The notes under the pieces are model-generated. The model was given only the letters and a program-made list of their open reading frames with translations, had not been told where the DNA came from and ran no database searches. From Lycorma delicatula (lineage: Eukaryota; Arthropoda; Insecta; Hemiptera; Fulgoridae), in the NCBI RefSeq assembly GCF_047948215.1, contig NC_134455.1:167072575-167136574 (forward strand): 64,000 nucleotides of DNA, written 5' to 3'. Positions 11,501 through 24,700 of the stretch are shown here, one piece after another (the stretch's first letter is position 1; each line of letters begins with the position of its first letter). The translations under genes and the position numbers were made by a program.

Positions 11501-14500
11501 ATTTGTTTAATAAGTTTTAGATACAGTTTTATATATATATATGTATGGCTATTATATTTATTGTAATTTGTCTGTTTCCTAAAGCCTTATTTGCGTGTGT
11601 TTTTTTGTCTTTATTTATTTACTTTTCTTGGAAATGATACCTAGTAAGGGATAAATAAAACATCAAAAATTGTCATTAGTATCCAAAGTTTATTACTTGA
11701 TGAAATGTTGAAAACTATGACGGAAGCAAATCTACATGAGAGAATTAATGGAAAAGCGAAAGATGAACAACGTACCTGGGATCTGGCACATACCGAAAAC
11801 AATATCAAAATCACATAGATATTTCTATTCTGTAAAATTAAATAACAGATTGTTTTAGTAGAAGAAAATGCAAAATTGACTGCTGAATGTTCACGTACGT
11901 TAAAATCCTATCTGTGAAAAAATAGTGAAAGGTCGAAAAAGACAACTAAAATTTAAGTAAAATAAATGGCTCGTTTAACCTCTTTGACGTCATCATCTTA
12001 AGAATATGGAAAAAACCTTAAAAACTGTTGTCAAAGATTTTAAAGGAGGGATGTTCTGATATTCATTACTTCGCGGCCGCGAAGAAAAGGAAAAGTTAAG
12101 TTTACTCACGGATTTTTAAACGGTCACAGCTCGTGTTTTCAGCACACAACCGACTAGAAAAATGTCAACATAAGGTCGAAAGAATACGGTAGATCAGTCT
12201 GTCGGAATGTCGAATGCTTAATGTCTTTCTCTATACTGTAGTAATAAGATCGCTTGCATGTCACGGTTTGATAGATTTATATGTACATGAACTTTGTCCA
12301 ACATTTTGTAGTCGGTTACACGTCTTTCGTTCTGTATGAATATTCATTTATTAACTCGATAATCGTGACTTTATTTCTTGTTAAGCTAATTATGAAGCGA
12401 TACAACGAATAAAATCTGCATTTAGAAGTTTGTTATATTAATATTATTTTTTTATCACTCGTATTTGTCGCTTAATTTACATTACTTTACATTCTTAAAT
12501 AATTAAAGAACGCTAAACGGAATGATTAATAGTATTTTCTTAAAGCGATAGTGGAATTAAAATTATTAAATCTGGCCGCCGTACTAAATTATTAAAGCAG
12601 AAAATATTTTCATAACCTTTAATGCGACGCAAACGCTTTGAAATTTAATGAGTCGCGAATATTTGCTACAATATGAGCTTGTTTGTTCGACATCGTACAT
12701 TACATCGGGATGGTATAATACACTTTCAATTAGTTTATCGACAGTAATTGTAGTAGCAGTACTTGTGCTAACATTTGCATCGTATAACCACTTGTCCGCC
12801 GTCGGTAATGTTAACTAGACGCCTGAAATTTGATTTTACATAATGTTTATGAAATTGCATTGTGGATATTGTCACAAAATTTATATAACAAAGCACTCAG
12901 TAAATTATTATATTGTTAATCAACTTCCAATGGAAATTTTGGAAACTGTTTGTTCAGTATTTTTAATTAATATAAACAAAATCGATCAGGTCTGTTGTAC
13001 TTCCAGGAGTTTTTTCAATGTTTTCTAGTAGTGGAGAATATGATTTAGGTAATGCCACCGCATTTATTAAGAAAATCTCAAAATTACAATCTTATCTCCG
13101 TAATTCCTGTCGGTTTTTTTTTATCGCAATATGTCTTCCCGATCCACCTGTTCTTCTTTTATTACCTTTTGCCTAATTTTACTCTACTATTCGTATATAT
13201 TTTATTAATTCTCACGACATGGCTGTCATCTTTCATCTTCGGATATAAATTTGCTTTAACGATTACTTTTAAACGGTTTTTTCCAATTCTATCCCCTTTT
13301 TACTGTTCAAGCATTCGTCTTAACATCCTCAACATAACAATTAATTCTTCGTTATTAAACTTCTTTTTACAAATATTCGTATCTCGTATCTCGATTGGAG
13401 TCTTATATTCCGTACCATTCACTCACGATTTAGCATACTACCACAGAGAACACCGGTAAAAGTTTTTCAATTATTTCACTCTCCGTGTACAACAGGTGTT
13501 TTCCCTCCTGTTACCTAGCATTCTACCTTTCATTGTAAATAAAACAATCGGTAAATTTTTTTATCTCTATATTGGTACTGTTAGTAAATCTACTATCTTA
13601 TTCTGACTATGTTTATCGAACTAAATATATTCCATTTAATTTCTTCACATTTTAAACCCGTGTCCTTCATCGCCTGTCTGTACTTATACCTTTCTTAAGA
13701 CTCTTATTACTCTTAAATGATAGCAATAATTAGAAATGATGATTTTTTTAACGAATGAAAATTAATAATTAATTATTATTAACTACAATAATGATTACTA
13801 GTTTTCATTATGCTGCTTATTAATAAAAACCGACAAAATAATTTAATTTGAAAATATCATGATCTAAGTTTATTAAAATTTATGTCCGATAAAACTTTAA
13901 TCACGGTATATAAAACTGAGGTAAGAAAGATTACGTACATGAATTGTAAACGGGTATTTAAGTATGAAAATGTACAAATATCGATCGTAAGATTTAGTGT
14001 TCGACTATTTTTAAAAGTTGTCTGTAAGTTTTCCGGTGGTTCTTCCACTTACAATTTATCACACTATCTGTAGGTAATTATTACCAAAACTTGAGATAAA
14101 TTTACTGAAAAAAAGCATTAATTGATTACAATAAATTGAGCTAAATAGTTTTCCAGTGAAAATAGGAAGGTATCGATAGGATGACAGAATTAAATTATTT
14201 TTTATTATTATTTAATAATCTTTAATAAATATTTTGTTTTCACTGTTTATCATTTTAAGAGAGAAATTTTTTTATTTTTAAATCAGTCGTTTCCTAATCG
14301 TGTTAATTTATCTTTTTTATTTTTTTTTATCATTACTTTTTTGCTTACAATTCTTTCTTCTGCGCTTTAACATCGACATCGAAAACATTAACATTTCTCC
14401 ACTCGAACGTTTAAATTTCAAACGGGTCGACTAATTATCAAACTAAAGCCACACTATTTTTACTGTTATGTAACAGAATTTTGCTAAGATCATTTGTTGA

Positions 14501-17010
14501 ATAGAATGCCCAGCTTTAGAGATCGAATATCTTTTATCGACACTATAACCCTTGTTATTCAACTTCTCTTGTTCAATAACGTTATTATTCTTTACTGCTT
14601 AACCCTCACCAAAATCAGTAAGAATAGAGAATTTAATTTCTAATTTTTTAAACAATATTTATTTAACCGTTATTCTTATAACTTTATAACCTACAACGGT
14701 TTTTATTTTTTTAGTTTAATTCCGTCTCAGTTACCTAAAAATTTCACTGCTAGTTCGATAAGAAGCGGTTTCAGGACTCTTTTGAATAATACGAGATGAA
14801 TCAGTTATCCTAATTGTGATAAAAATCGAACAATGTGGATGATTATAAAGATTAAATTTTATTTTTTTAATAAGTACGTAACAAAAGAGTCAATCTTGTG
14901 ATTTGAACATCTTGTATTTATTTGTTGTTCAATTTAAGATACAAAAGAAATGTCTAAATTTAATTAACAGTGATTTTTAGGTTATTTTTCTTTAATATTT
15001 TATTGAGTTATTATTACTCTTTATTCTTTTTTTTTTATAAACATATAATGGGTAATAAGATAAGATTCATAAGATATCAGAAACCATAATCGGATGCTAA
15101 GCTCTTAGAGACAAGCTATCAGAACATATATTACGATAAATCTCGATTTTCAAATGATGAAATAATCCTTACATTGTGACATTGTAATATAATAAAATTG
15201 ACGTAAGCACAAGTTCATATAAGAGGAAAAACGTTTAACTCTACTGGAAATAAAAAAATGATATAATAAAAAGAAAAAGATTATATAATACTAGAGAAAT
15301 ATTCTTTAAATAAGATCGAATTATAACTAGCATTCCTTACATTAAAACTTGTGCAAACCATTATTATTACCATTTGCTAATTAAAATGCCCCTACTGCGA
15401 CTAGCTTATAAATTATATGTATAAAATCTGCGTGGTAAATAAATTTTATAATTAAATAAAATAAATAGTTTTACAATTCCATTTATCAGGTATCTTATTG
15501 TATAAAATATATCACAATATTCATATCGTTGACTTTAATAGGATAAGTTACACATGCATTTTATAAATAATCGCACATATATATACACACACGTATTTAT
15601 AAATACGGACAAGTATTAACTAATTTTCATTATTCATCTAACCCGAACATATTTCTGTGCGTGACTAAGAACTCTTTAAAGAAATGGATAATAAAATGTT
15701 AATTAGATTTCAATTAATGATAGTTTAATTTTATATATGCACCCACATACAGTATACACACTCTGATACATGTAACCATAAACGCGGATATATAATATTT
15801 ATTTGACCTTCGGCACAATAGTTACTCTAATCTATTCAATTTATAATAAATTATTATCCGTGTTTTATTTTTCTATATTTATTTCGAAATAAAACGTATA
15901 AATTTATTTTCTGACATATCGAATAAATGAAGTAAACAAATGACTGTAATGTAACGCATGAAATTTAATGTAATTACTTCACAATTATTATTAAAAAGAT
16001 GCATCATTAAGTACGATACAGGAATTGTTTTTAAACTGTGCTCGCTGCAAGTCGAATAAACATTATTTATTGTTCACGGTCAACAATGGTATATAGTGTA
16101 AAACTTGTTCTAAAGCCGGCTAACCGGTGCCGGCCTGTAATGCACATATCGCTCTTACTCGTACTTACAAACACATATACGAACGTACGATAAAAGGGGT
16201 AGTTGCATAACCTCAATTTGTATTGCAATGAAGTAAGCGATAAATATGACCGTACTTGTTAAACGGGAAAATAATAGAACCGGGTATTAATTGTTATATC
16301 GTTAGTCCTCTATCATGATGATGTTACAGTACAGTGGTTTACTGTGAAGGACAAACGTCCAATAATTATGTTTTATATTGTTGTTCATCAAACGTGTTGT
16401 AAAATGTGGTGACTCAGTCACGCCATATATATTTTTATGACATAATGTTTAACGACATTTTGTAATAATAATTATTATTATTACTATTAAAGTGTCCGAT
16501 AACACCCACCTGTTGTTATTAAATTTATTACAAAATTTCTTCACGTGCTGTAACAACTGGTGCTATAAATATTTCGTTTGTGTACTGTTTTTTTAAGAAA
16601 AATAATCAGTTTATAGAAAGACTACATTAAGAGTGTATTTTATTCGTACATTCCCGATTCTTCTGGTTACGATCGGCATAATAATAAAAACAGGGTTATA
16701 CGTATATTAAACGGCAATTAATATGTCACGCTCCAAAAATCTTCTCCGCCCACCTGTCGCTTACTGTAGAGACGTTTTATTATTTCAAATTTGTATATTT
16801 TGTATGGAATTTACCGAACGATTAACGTTCTTTCCAGTAAGGCGTTTTGTTATTTGATGAGGTTAAAATCTGTTTTACCTAATGCTTTTTCTTTATCCTC
16901 GGCTTTATTAGCTAATAGCTTTAAAAATAAATTACGCTCATGCGCGCGCATATATACTAGCGGCTGGATCCATTTACGGCTGGTTGGCTGACTTCGGGAA
17001 ATTTTTTTTT
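8510..17010. other. Long AT-rich stretch without supported genes
   Basis: About 8.5 kb with no recognisable domain. The longest frame (13052-13459, plus, 135 codons) is rich in Phe/Leu/Ile/Ser from T-rich codons, and I judge it to be chance. Small landmarks: a 16-nt perfect palindrome containing a NotI site (12069-12084), a short TA tract near 11529, (CA)-rich islands near 15580 and 15745, and a GCCGGC...GCCGGC pair near 16114. Host introns or regulatory DNA cannot be excluded, but nothing shows them. Confidence 0.5.
12069..12084. repeat. Perfect 16-nt palindrome CTTCGCGGCCGCGAAG
   Basis: Self-complementary over its full length with a GCGGCCGC core, in otherwise AT-rich DNA. No function is inferred. 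Confidence 0.9.
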
Positions 17011-18765
17011 GTCTTCAGTCATTTGACTGGTTTGATTCAGCTCTCCAAGATTCCTTATCTAGTGCCAGTCGTTTCATTTCGGTATACCGCCTACATCTTA
17101 CATCCCTAAAAATTTGTTTTAGATAATCCAAACGTTGCCTGCCTTTACAATTTTTCCCTTCTACCTGTCCCTCCAGTATCAAAGCGACTATTCCAGGATG
17201 CCTTAATATGTGACCTATAAGTTTCTCTTGTTTTAACTATATTTTTCTAAATGCTTCTTTCTTCATCGATTTGCCCAACACCTCTTTATTTGTCAGTTAA
17301 TCCATCCATCTGATTTTTTACATTCTCCTATATCACCACATTTTAAAAGCTTCTAATCTGTTCTCCTCAGGTACTCCGATCGTCCAAGTTTCACTTCCAT
17401 ATAAAGCTACGTTCCAAAAATATACTTTCAAAAATATTTTCCTGACGTTTAAATTAGTTTTTGATGTATGAAAATTATATTAAAAGCTGATTGCTCGTTT
17501 CGCCTATGCTGTTGGCATTTCATATCACTCCTGCTTCATCCATCTTTAGTAATTCTACTTTCCAAATAACAAAATTCTTGTACCTCCATAATATTTTCTC
17601 TTCCTACTTTTATATTCATGGTCCATCTACATTATTTCTACTATATTTCATTACTATTTTTTGTTCTTGTTTATTTTCATGCAGTAGTTCTTGCGTAGGA
17701 CTTTATCCATATCTTTCCTGTTTCTTCTAAATATTTGTTACTCAGCTAGAATTACTATACCATCAATAAATCGTAGCATCTTTATCTTTTTATCTTTTCA
17801 CCTTGCACTGTTACTCCGGATCTAAATCGTTCTTTAACATCATTAACTGCTAATTTTGTCTAAAGATAAAAAGGTAACGAGATAGGTAACATCTTTGTCG
17901 GACTCCTTTTTTATTACGGCTTCTTTCTTACGTTCTTCGATTATTACTGTTGCAGTTTTTTTCCTGTAAATGTTAGTGATTGTTCTTCTATCCCCGTATT
18001 TGAACACTAAATTTTTTAAAATTCTGAACATTTTGTTCCAGTCTACGTTTCAAATGTCTTTTCTAAGTCTATAAATACCACTTATGTTGTTTTTTTTTCT
18101 TTAATCTTCCTTTACTATTAATCTGAGCGCTAAAATTGCTTCCCTTTTGTTCCCATACTTTTCCTGAAGCCAAATTGGTCTTCTTCTAACACTTTTTCCA
18201 CACCCCTCTCAATTCTTCTGAACAGAATTCTAGTTAAGATTTTTGATGCATGAGTAGTTAAGCTAATTTTTCTGTATTCTTCTTCACATTTATCTTCTCC
18301 TGCTTTCTTTGGTATCATGACAATAACACTCTTTTTGAAGTCTAACGGAATTTCCCCTTTTTCGTAAATATACTAGTTTATATAATCTATCTATCACTTC
18401 CTCACCTGCACTGCACAGTAATTCTACAGGAGTCCCGTCTATCCTAGAAAACTTTCTGCGACTTAAATGGTGATCCCTTCCTTAGTAATCCCCACCCGGA
18501 GATCCGAACGGGGGACTAGTTTACCTCCGGAATATTTTACCGAGGAAGGAGTCTCCATCTTTGATACATGAAAATGCAGAGAGCTACATTTTCTTTGAAA
18601 AAAAAAACAGCCGTATTTTTCTATTGCTTTCAGCTGTGCAGTACTCAGAAAATTGATTGATGTTGATACGGCCGTTTAAATCGTTCTGACCTAACTCCTT
18701 AACAAATACTGAAACAGCTCCTGCCCTCTTTCAGGTCACCTCTGGTCTCTTTTCACGAACAGAGG
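17011..18765 (-). mobile_element. RTE-like LINE, copy 2 (endonuclease deleted)
   Basis: Same family as copies 1 and 3, in reverse orientation. The 3' end is GTCTTCAGTCATTTGACTGG at 17013. The RT region lies at about 17.5-18.45 kb and the 5' leader at about 18.46-18.76 kb, with the GTCCCC-type motif and AGCTGTGCAGTACTC block also seen in copy 1. RT sequence (CAGTAATTCTACAGGAGTCC, about 18417-18436) passes within about 30 bp into leader sequence (AATCCCCACCCGGAGATCC, from about 18487). The endonuclease and linker, about 1.8 kb in intact copies, are therefore deleted. The leader stops at about 18765, so the copy is also 5'-truncated. Confidence 0.9.
17080..18450 (-). pseudogene. LINE reverse transcriptase and C-terminal domain, degraded
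   Basis: On the minus strand the RT begins near 18450 and reads IPKKAGEDKCEEEYRKISL, THASKILTRILFRRIERGVE and LEEDQFGFRKSMG (18130-18318), the fingers/palm entry of LINE RT. Motif A appears as VVFIDLEKTFE, keeping its Asp. Motif C, which should be FADD, reads FIDG, so the second catalytic Asp is lost. The C-terminal SETWTIGVPEEN-like and LIGHILRHPGIVAL-like blocks follow towards 17.2 kb. Multiple frameshifts and stops are present, and an active enzyme is excluded. Confidence 0.88.
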
Positions 18766-18779
18766 TTTGCGTTTTATAA

Positions 18780-19843
18780 AGTCTTTTTCAGTGCTATTTT
18801 TGAGCTGGTGGTCTAGTATGTACCTTCCCCAGTTTCACAATCTTGCTGTCTGAGAACTGTTACATCGGTTTTGCACCCTTACTGTTAAGACTATTCTTAC
18901 ACTTTTCACTAGGATGCAGAGGATTTGACGCACGATTTGTTCGAGCATCCGCCTCATCGCGGCAAAAAGAGTGGCAACGACTCCTGGTCGCATGTCCCTG
19001 TTACGGGAAAAGGGCCTTTACTCTTAGTCCAGCTCGCGCTCTTTTAGAGCGGAGTCCTTAATCTGTAACTGTGTGTTGATTTTTGATTTCACGCATTTGA
19101 TCCAGTAGCGGCGAAGAGGTGAAAAGAGTGGCAGGAGAATACAGGTCTCCAGCTGCCCGTGGCTCGCTGCGGGTAGTCGTCGACGCTTCTGGGCTTGTGC
19201 CCAATATCTCTAAATAGAAGGAATACAGCGAGCATTTTGTTCGTATACTGTTAGGTTAGGGCACCTCCGACCGTGACAGATGTTAGTGAAGTATGTAAGA
19301 AGCCTAGCCGGTGGAGGGGGCCGGAGATTTATCCTTCGACCTCCTCAAACACTGGTTCTGACAACGATAGTTCAGAAGTAGATATATGGGTGACCACCCG
19401 GGAGGGTATTAACCCACTTATTGAAGAGTTTTTTAAAGCAGGGAGCAGGCCTGGCAGCTGTGCTCCGCTGGGCCGTGATGTTTTGGCGGAACTGGGTGGC
19501 TTGTCTTCCTGTTTAGCAAACTCATAGTGTACTAGTGCTGCTCGAATTCTCGAATTCTTCCGAGCAGCTTTCACAGCTCTCGTCGAGTGTTTCGAAAATC
19601 TTGCCTTAAGGCCTAAAGGCCTAAAGAAATAACTGTAGATCACGGCCCCAATGCAACCGCGTAGGTATGCTGAGGTGGTCAGAGGCAGACATGGAGCCAG
19701 CCATTCCTCTAAGAAACCTGAGGTTGCGTTTGCGTTTGTTAATAAGGCGGAGGGCTTGACTGTGTTCAACAGTCAGTTGAAGAAAGACCTCCAGGTTGCT
19801 CTCCGGGGTGACCTGAAAGGGTCTTAAAATAAGGAACATTAAA
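18780..19843 (+). mobile_element. R1/Jockey-like LINE 5' region with ORF1 start
   Basis: This 1-kb block is clearly richer in G+C than its surroundings. It begins with a leader without open frame, then ORF1-like coding from about 19273 that stops abruptly near 19842, where AT-rich DNA resumes. No RT, endonuclease or 3' tail follows. Keeping the 5' end and losing the 3' end is the opposite of normal LINE truncation, so deletion after insertion is likely. It directly adjoins LINE copy 2 but belongs to a different family. Confidence 0.65.
19273..19842 (+). pseudogene. R1-like LINE ORF1 (gag-like) N-terminal fragment
   Basis: One frame can be followed across three internal stops (TAG at 19525, TAA and TAG near 19627-19635). 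It reads TDVSEVCKKPSRWRGPEIYP, a Ser/Asp-rich stretch, then RILEFFRAAFTALVECFENL, RRYAEVVRGR, and LKKDLQVALRGDLKG before a final stop. The 'YAEVVRG' motif followed by 'LKKDL...L..DLKG' is what I expect in ORF1 of R1-type elements, where it precedes the zinc knuckles; those are absent here. ORF1 packages the element RNA. No ATG precedes the first 84 codons, so the true start is unknown. Confidence 0.62.
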
Positions 19844-21570
19844 GAGACCGTCTATTTATGACTAACTTTAACAAGTAATTTAGCCGAAAATCATGAAATC
19901 TGTTCTATTACATACTCTTAACGAAGGGAAGAGAAAAACAATAAGGTCATGAATATAAAAGAATGAACCATCGATTTCCAATTTTAGAAAATTAAGTACG
20001 TAACCGCATTATTACCTCGTTTTTACTAAACATTAAGAATGTTTTTAAAGGATGTGATTATAAAAACAAACCAAACCAACAGAAAAAAAACAATTTACAA
20101 CATCGATACGATCATTGCTATACAAAAAAAGACGCTACTTACAAAACACCAAAAAAAATTTCAACGTGGAAATAAATATCAGGAAAAATTAGTAGCTAAT
20201 GAAAAAAACTTATTGAACTTCTATGTAAATGCCTGTATCACAAAAACGACAGGTTGCTTAATAGAATAGAGTGTGTAGTAGACCCAATATCGGTACATGA
20301 TTTCAAAACATGAATTTAATCAAATCTATATTGAATTTATATAATACATCCTGTAATATAAAAATAGGGTATAATTAGATCGGTATAGTACAGAGTACAT
20401 TACTGTAATTTTTAGGTTTAAAAATATAGATTTTAATAAACGTATTTTCTATGAATACTTTCAAATACCCACATAAATTAATTAAATACATAGTCTAGAG
20501 TAGATTTCCATTAAAAATATAATAGGTTTTCATTTTCACCGTCATTATAAATCTTTCTGGGATCTGATATTCCACTGTTATAAAGAATTTATTATCTTTA
20601 TGTTAATAACGATTACAATATGATACAAATACATTTGTATATTTGTACTGTAAACTTTATTACTGATTGCCATAAATATTATTTCTTATTCGCTAATGTA
20701 AATTTAAGATGAAAGTAAATAATTTAAATTTCAAGAAAATGCGGCTGATAAAAATAATTTTAAAATTAAAATAATTTATGGCCAATTAAAAGTTTATTTC
20801 TTTGTGAAAAATAATTTAACTGTTGAACTCTAATTTAAATAAAAGGTTAAAAATGTTTTGTAATCACTGTTAAGCATTGCAATAGACAAAAATTTAAAGT
20901 ATTTAAAATTTACATTATAAAATCGTTTTGGTTTATACCGAGTAGATCACTGTTTGATGTAATTTTTTATTCTCTCAAAAATTCATTGTAATATCACTTA
21001 CTATCCGATTTTAAAAACATAGACGTTGAACGATTTATTATTACAGAATATAAGTACCGTAATTAAAAATACAAAGAAAAATGTTCTATTCTTTACATTA
21101 TCTACTTTTCTATTTATTGCGGCAGCGAGACACCAGTGAGATTAGCCTTTCCTGAGAGTAATGATGTTCACTGTTTAGCCGGTCTACAGAGTTTTGCTGT
21201 GCACGACCAGTGAAGAGAGTAAATGTGTTTTGTAGGACTGAATATCACTTGAATTTCACGGACGTGGTGTGTTGATATGCTTCAGTATTTTCCGGTCAGT
21301 GAAGAAGGCGAGCAGAAACCGCTTCACTCTTCACTAACCCTAGTACCCCTGGTACGAAACATTCTTTTTTCTTTTTTCAAGGATACAGCTACACCATTTT
21401 CTGAACCGACTCCTGTCTCGTTTCAGATCGTATACGAACGTAGCGGTTATGGCCCTTAACATTCGTTTATAGAATAGGTTACCAGAACGGAATGATAAAA
21501 ATTTAAAACAAAATTGAAATCAAATTACAAGAAAATAATGGAAGTTGTCGAAAAGTAATTAATTCCTTTA
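19844..21570. other. AT-rich non-coding stretch
   Basis: No supported gene. The lysine/asparagine-rich frame at 20039-20269 matches nothing I recognise, and its composition follows local base content. Confidence 0.5.
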
Positions 21571-21775
21571 TACAAATAACCCTTTCTTTTTACTGTTTAG
21601 AATCCGGGAATTACTGTTCTGGTATTACTTCAGAGGATGAATGAAGATGATATGTATGAGTGTAAATGAAGTGTACTCATACATATCATCCTCATTCATC
21701 CTCTGAAGTAATATCTGAACTGTAATTCCCGGAGGCTAAACAGAAAAAAAAGAAAGATAGGGTACAAATAACCCT
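21571..21775. mobile_element. Palindromic (inverted-dimer) SINE insertion with 13-bp TSD
   Basis: Two copies of the SINE type A 3' tail lie head to head: left arm 21594-21661 and right arm 21675-21742, 68 nt each and nearly identical as inverted copies, separated by a 13-nt spacer. Both arms carry the TTACTTCAGAGGATGAATGA motif and the TGTTTAG/CTAAACA end. The outer edges are T-rich on the left and A-rich on the right. The whole insertion is bounded by TACAAATAACCCT at 21571-21583 and again at 21763-21775, a perfect direct repeat. This is one retroposition event that inserted an already palindromic molecule, or formed one by RT turn-around during integration. Confidence 0.9.
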
Positions 21776-24700
21776 ATCATAACTTACATGTACTTATAAA
21801 TTTAAATTCCGACGAATTTAAGAATGAAAAAAACTTTTAAAAAATGAAATCTTCTTTAGAGATTTCCGGCCGATGGCCGAAACATATATATAAAATAATT
21901 TATATTTCGTACTTTTTAACGAAGCAGAGTTATCTGCGAAAGCGCTCATGAGGAAGGATAAAAAGTAATAATATTAAGAAGTAAATAAATTGAAGATTGA
22001 AGTTTATAAACAATCTATTATTCGAGGTTTATTACAATTGAGGTAATTGTAATATGCTGTTATGCAACAATTAGCTACGTTACTTTTTAACTTCAGTATC
22101 CTGAATACAAGAAACCCGAGTACAGAAGGAAAAACTTTTGTCAATAGTGTGCATAACATTATTAGCGTCCATAACATTATTTATGAAGGGAGTAGATGAA
22201 AATGAGTGATTTAAGACTGCTTGATTCGCTAGCCCGAAAATGGTTTTACGGATTTCACTATGTAGTAAATTTTTTAAGGTTTTATTTTTTTTTAATTAGC
22301 ATTTGCCCAGTATAAATTAAAACAAGTTAATTAAAGTTCTGCAAATTCTTCATTTTAATTTTATTTAATTTATAAAATTAAATTAGTGTTTTACATCTTA
22401 ATTTTCGGAATCTGTTAAAAACTATCTTTTTTTTTAAATATCACCGTGACGCAATTTTTAGATCTTTTTTTAAATTAGTTATTCGTATTAATCAATTAAA
22501 AAATATTTTCATTACTTCTGTTTGTTTACTTTCACGATTATTTGTAATAAATGTACAAATTAAATCTCTGCAAAATACTCTTATGGAACCTATGTATTTT
22601 TAAATCGTGCTTTTCAAATCTTTTTATTTGACATTCTCATCAAAACAGTTTCAACTAATTTTGCTTTTTCGAATCGGAGACAGTGGGGGTTTTAATTTCT
22701 TTTACGTATATTATTGGGGCAAATGATTTAGTCGTTATTTCATGAAAATCGGTTCAACCTTTCAGTAATTATTGGTACATGGACAATCATACCACCCGAA
22801 TAGATTAGCTTGCTACTCAGTCGGGTAAAAAATACGTTTTAGTATCGTTACATTCTAAATCCCTAGAAGCAGCAAGTATAGTTACAAATAATGCAATTTG
22901 AAGAACTATTTTATTTATTTATTACTTTTTCTGATAATATGCTTCCGCGAGATTTATTTTACGCTAGCATCTTGACCTTGAATACTAAATACGGTAGGAC
23001 TAAGGAAATTACAACTTCTTTTTTTATATCTAACGGTAAAAGGTGATAATGAATTAGTATCTCGTCCGACAATTTAAACTCTTCTCCTAATGAAAATTCA
23101 ATTAAACGCAGGAAGAAGGGCGGAGGTTCCATAACAACCCAGTTTGAGCCGATAAAACTGAAACTAATTCAGGACGACGTACTAACCTTTAAAGTAGTTA
23201 CGTTAATACCTAATACGATAAATTGTTTGTTTTTAATAAAGTTAAAATATAACTAAGTTTAAAGCTTACTTTATGCACTCAAAGAAGAAACATTGAGGAT
23301 TATTTTTGGTTAACGGTTTAAAAAAGGTTAAGGCTTTATTTTTGTGTCCCTTTTGTTAAAAATGTTTATAACTGCTAATAGCGAGTCTTTTATTTTTCAT
23401 AAATGGGATTTTAAAGTAAAAAGATCGCTTAAAATATTATTAGAATAAAAACTAATAGAAAACAAAACCGTATGAAAGAATATTAAGCGAAAAATTATTT
23501 GCGTTAAACGTTCCCACTACACTGGGATCAAGGTTGTTATCATTATCTTTGCAGTGGTTTACAGACTTTGGCAATATATATACTCGTACATACATGTAAA
23601 TATTATATGTACATGTACGTACAGTAGTTATCAACGTCGCATTCTTCTATGAACGTTCTTGCATAAAAGTTTCTTAGCAATTCATGCGCTTAGTTACCCT
23701 ACATTTTATCTCAGCTTTATGAGGACATGCATTACTCATCATTAAATATAACGTAAAGAATTTATTTAGAAGTTGTAGTTAACATTACATCCTTGTGGTT
23801 TGCCTTCAACCGTAAGGAAAAACTATTCTTAGATTATGCTTGGTACCGTGTAACAAAATCTGTTGTTAGTAAAAGTGAAATCGTACGGTTTATTTCGACG
23901 GTCTTCGATGAATACTAATTTTTACCGTACGATCTCGCCTCTTAGTCTTTGATAAAATCATATCTAGCTCTCTTCGTATCGTTGCTAAAATATTATGTTA
24001 GTATTAATATTATTGCACTAAACATTATATTGTATAAAAAGAAGGATGAAATCCGTATTTGCAGTCATGTTCCTTAACAGTGTTCATTTGTTAACTTGTT
24101 ATTTTGTAAATTTAATCAAACGCAGTACATTTATTTTAATTATTTTCTCGCATTTTGCAGTTTCTAATTTTACATAAATTAATCAACTTTTAATCAGATC
24201 GTCTATCAGATCACAAACTCCATCAAATTTGCAAGATAGAACACTGAATTTCAGCACAGATATTATCGCGTATTTTTTTAATATATCTATAAATCATTAG
24301 CCTTATAACACTTGGTTATCAAAATTTCAAATTAAAAACGATGGCTCTTTATTAGAAACATCGTAAAATAGAACCTGGGATTACGTATCTTGAATTTATG
24401 TTATGATAATACTGATACAAACAGAAAAATAATACATATTCTCTAATTGTAGAGAATCACTTCTTTACTAACTTAGCGTAAATCATAACATGTTTTATAT
24501 CCGACCAGATTTCATGATCATCGGTTTCGCGAATGGTAAAACAAAAGCTCGTCTAGAATAGTTTACCGTATTTAAAAAATTTCCAGAAAGAACTAACGGC
24601 TTAAGTTATTTGTGCATTTAATAAATAAAGTCTAGCTATATGCCTTGTCATTCAATTAGTGCACGCATAAATGGATTTTCAGAGGTTTTCGAGTAAAGCT

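Noticed and set aside
13052..13459. 135-codon hydrophobic frame that could suggest a membrane protein
   Set aside because: The Phe/Leu/Ile/Ser excess follows from T-rich codons; no motif, no splice context, and nearby DNA has the same composition.
16113..16133. GCCGGCTAACCGGTGCCGGC as a regulatory inverted repeat
   Set aside because: A short, partly self-complementary sequence without repeated occurrence or nearby gene; no basis for a function.
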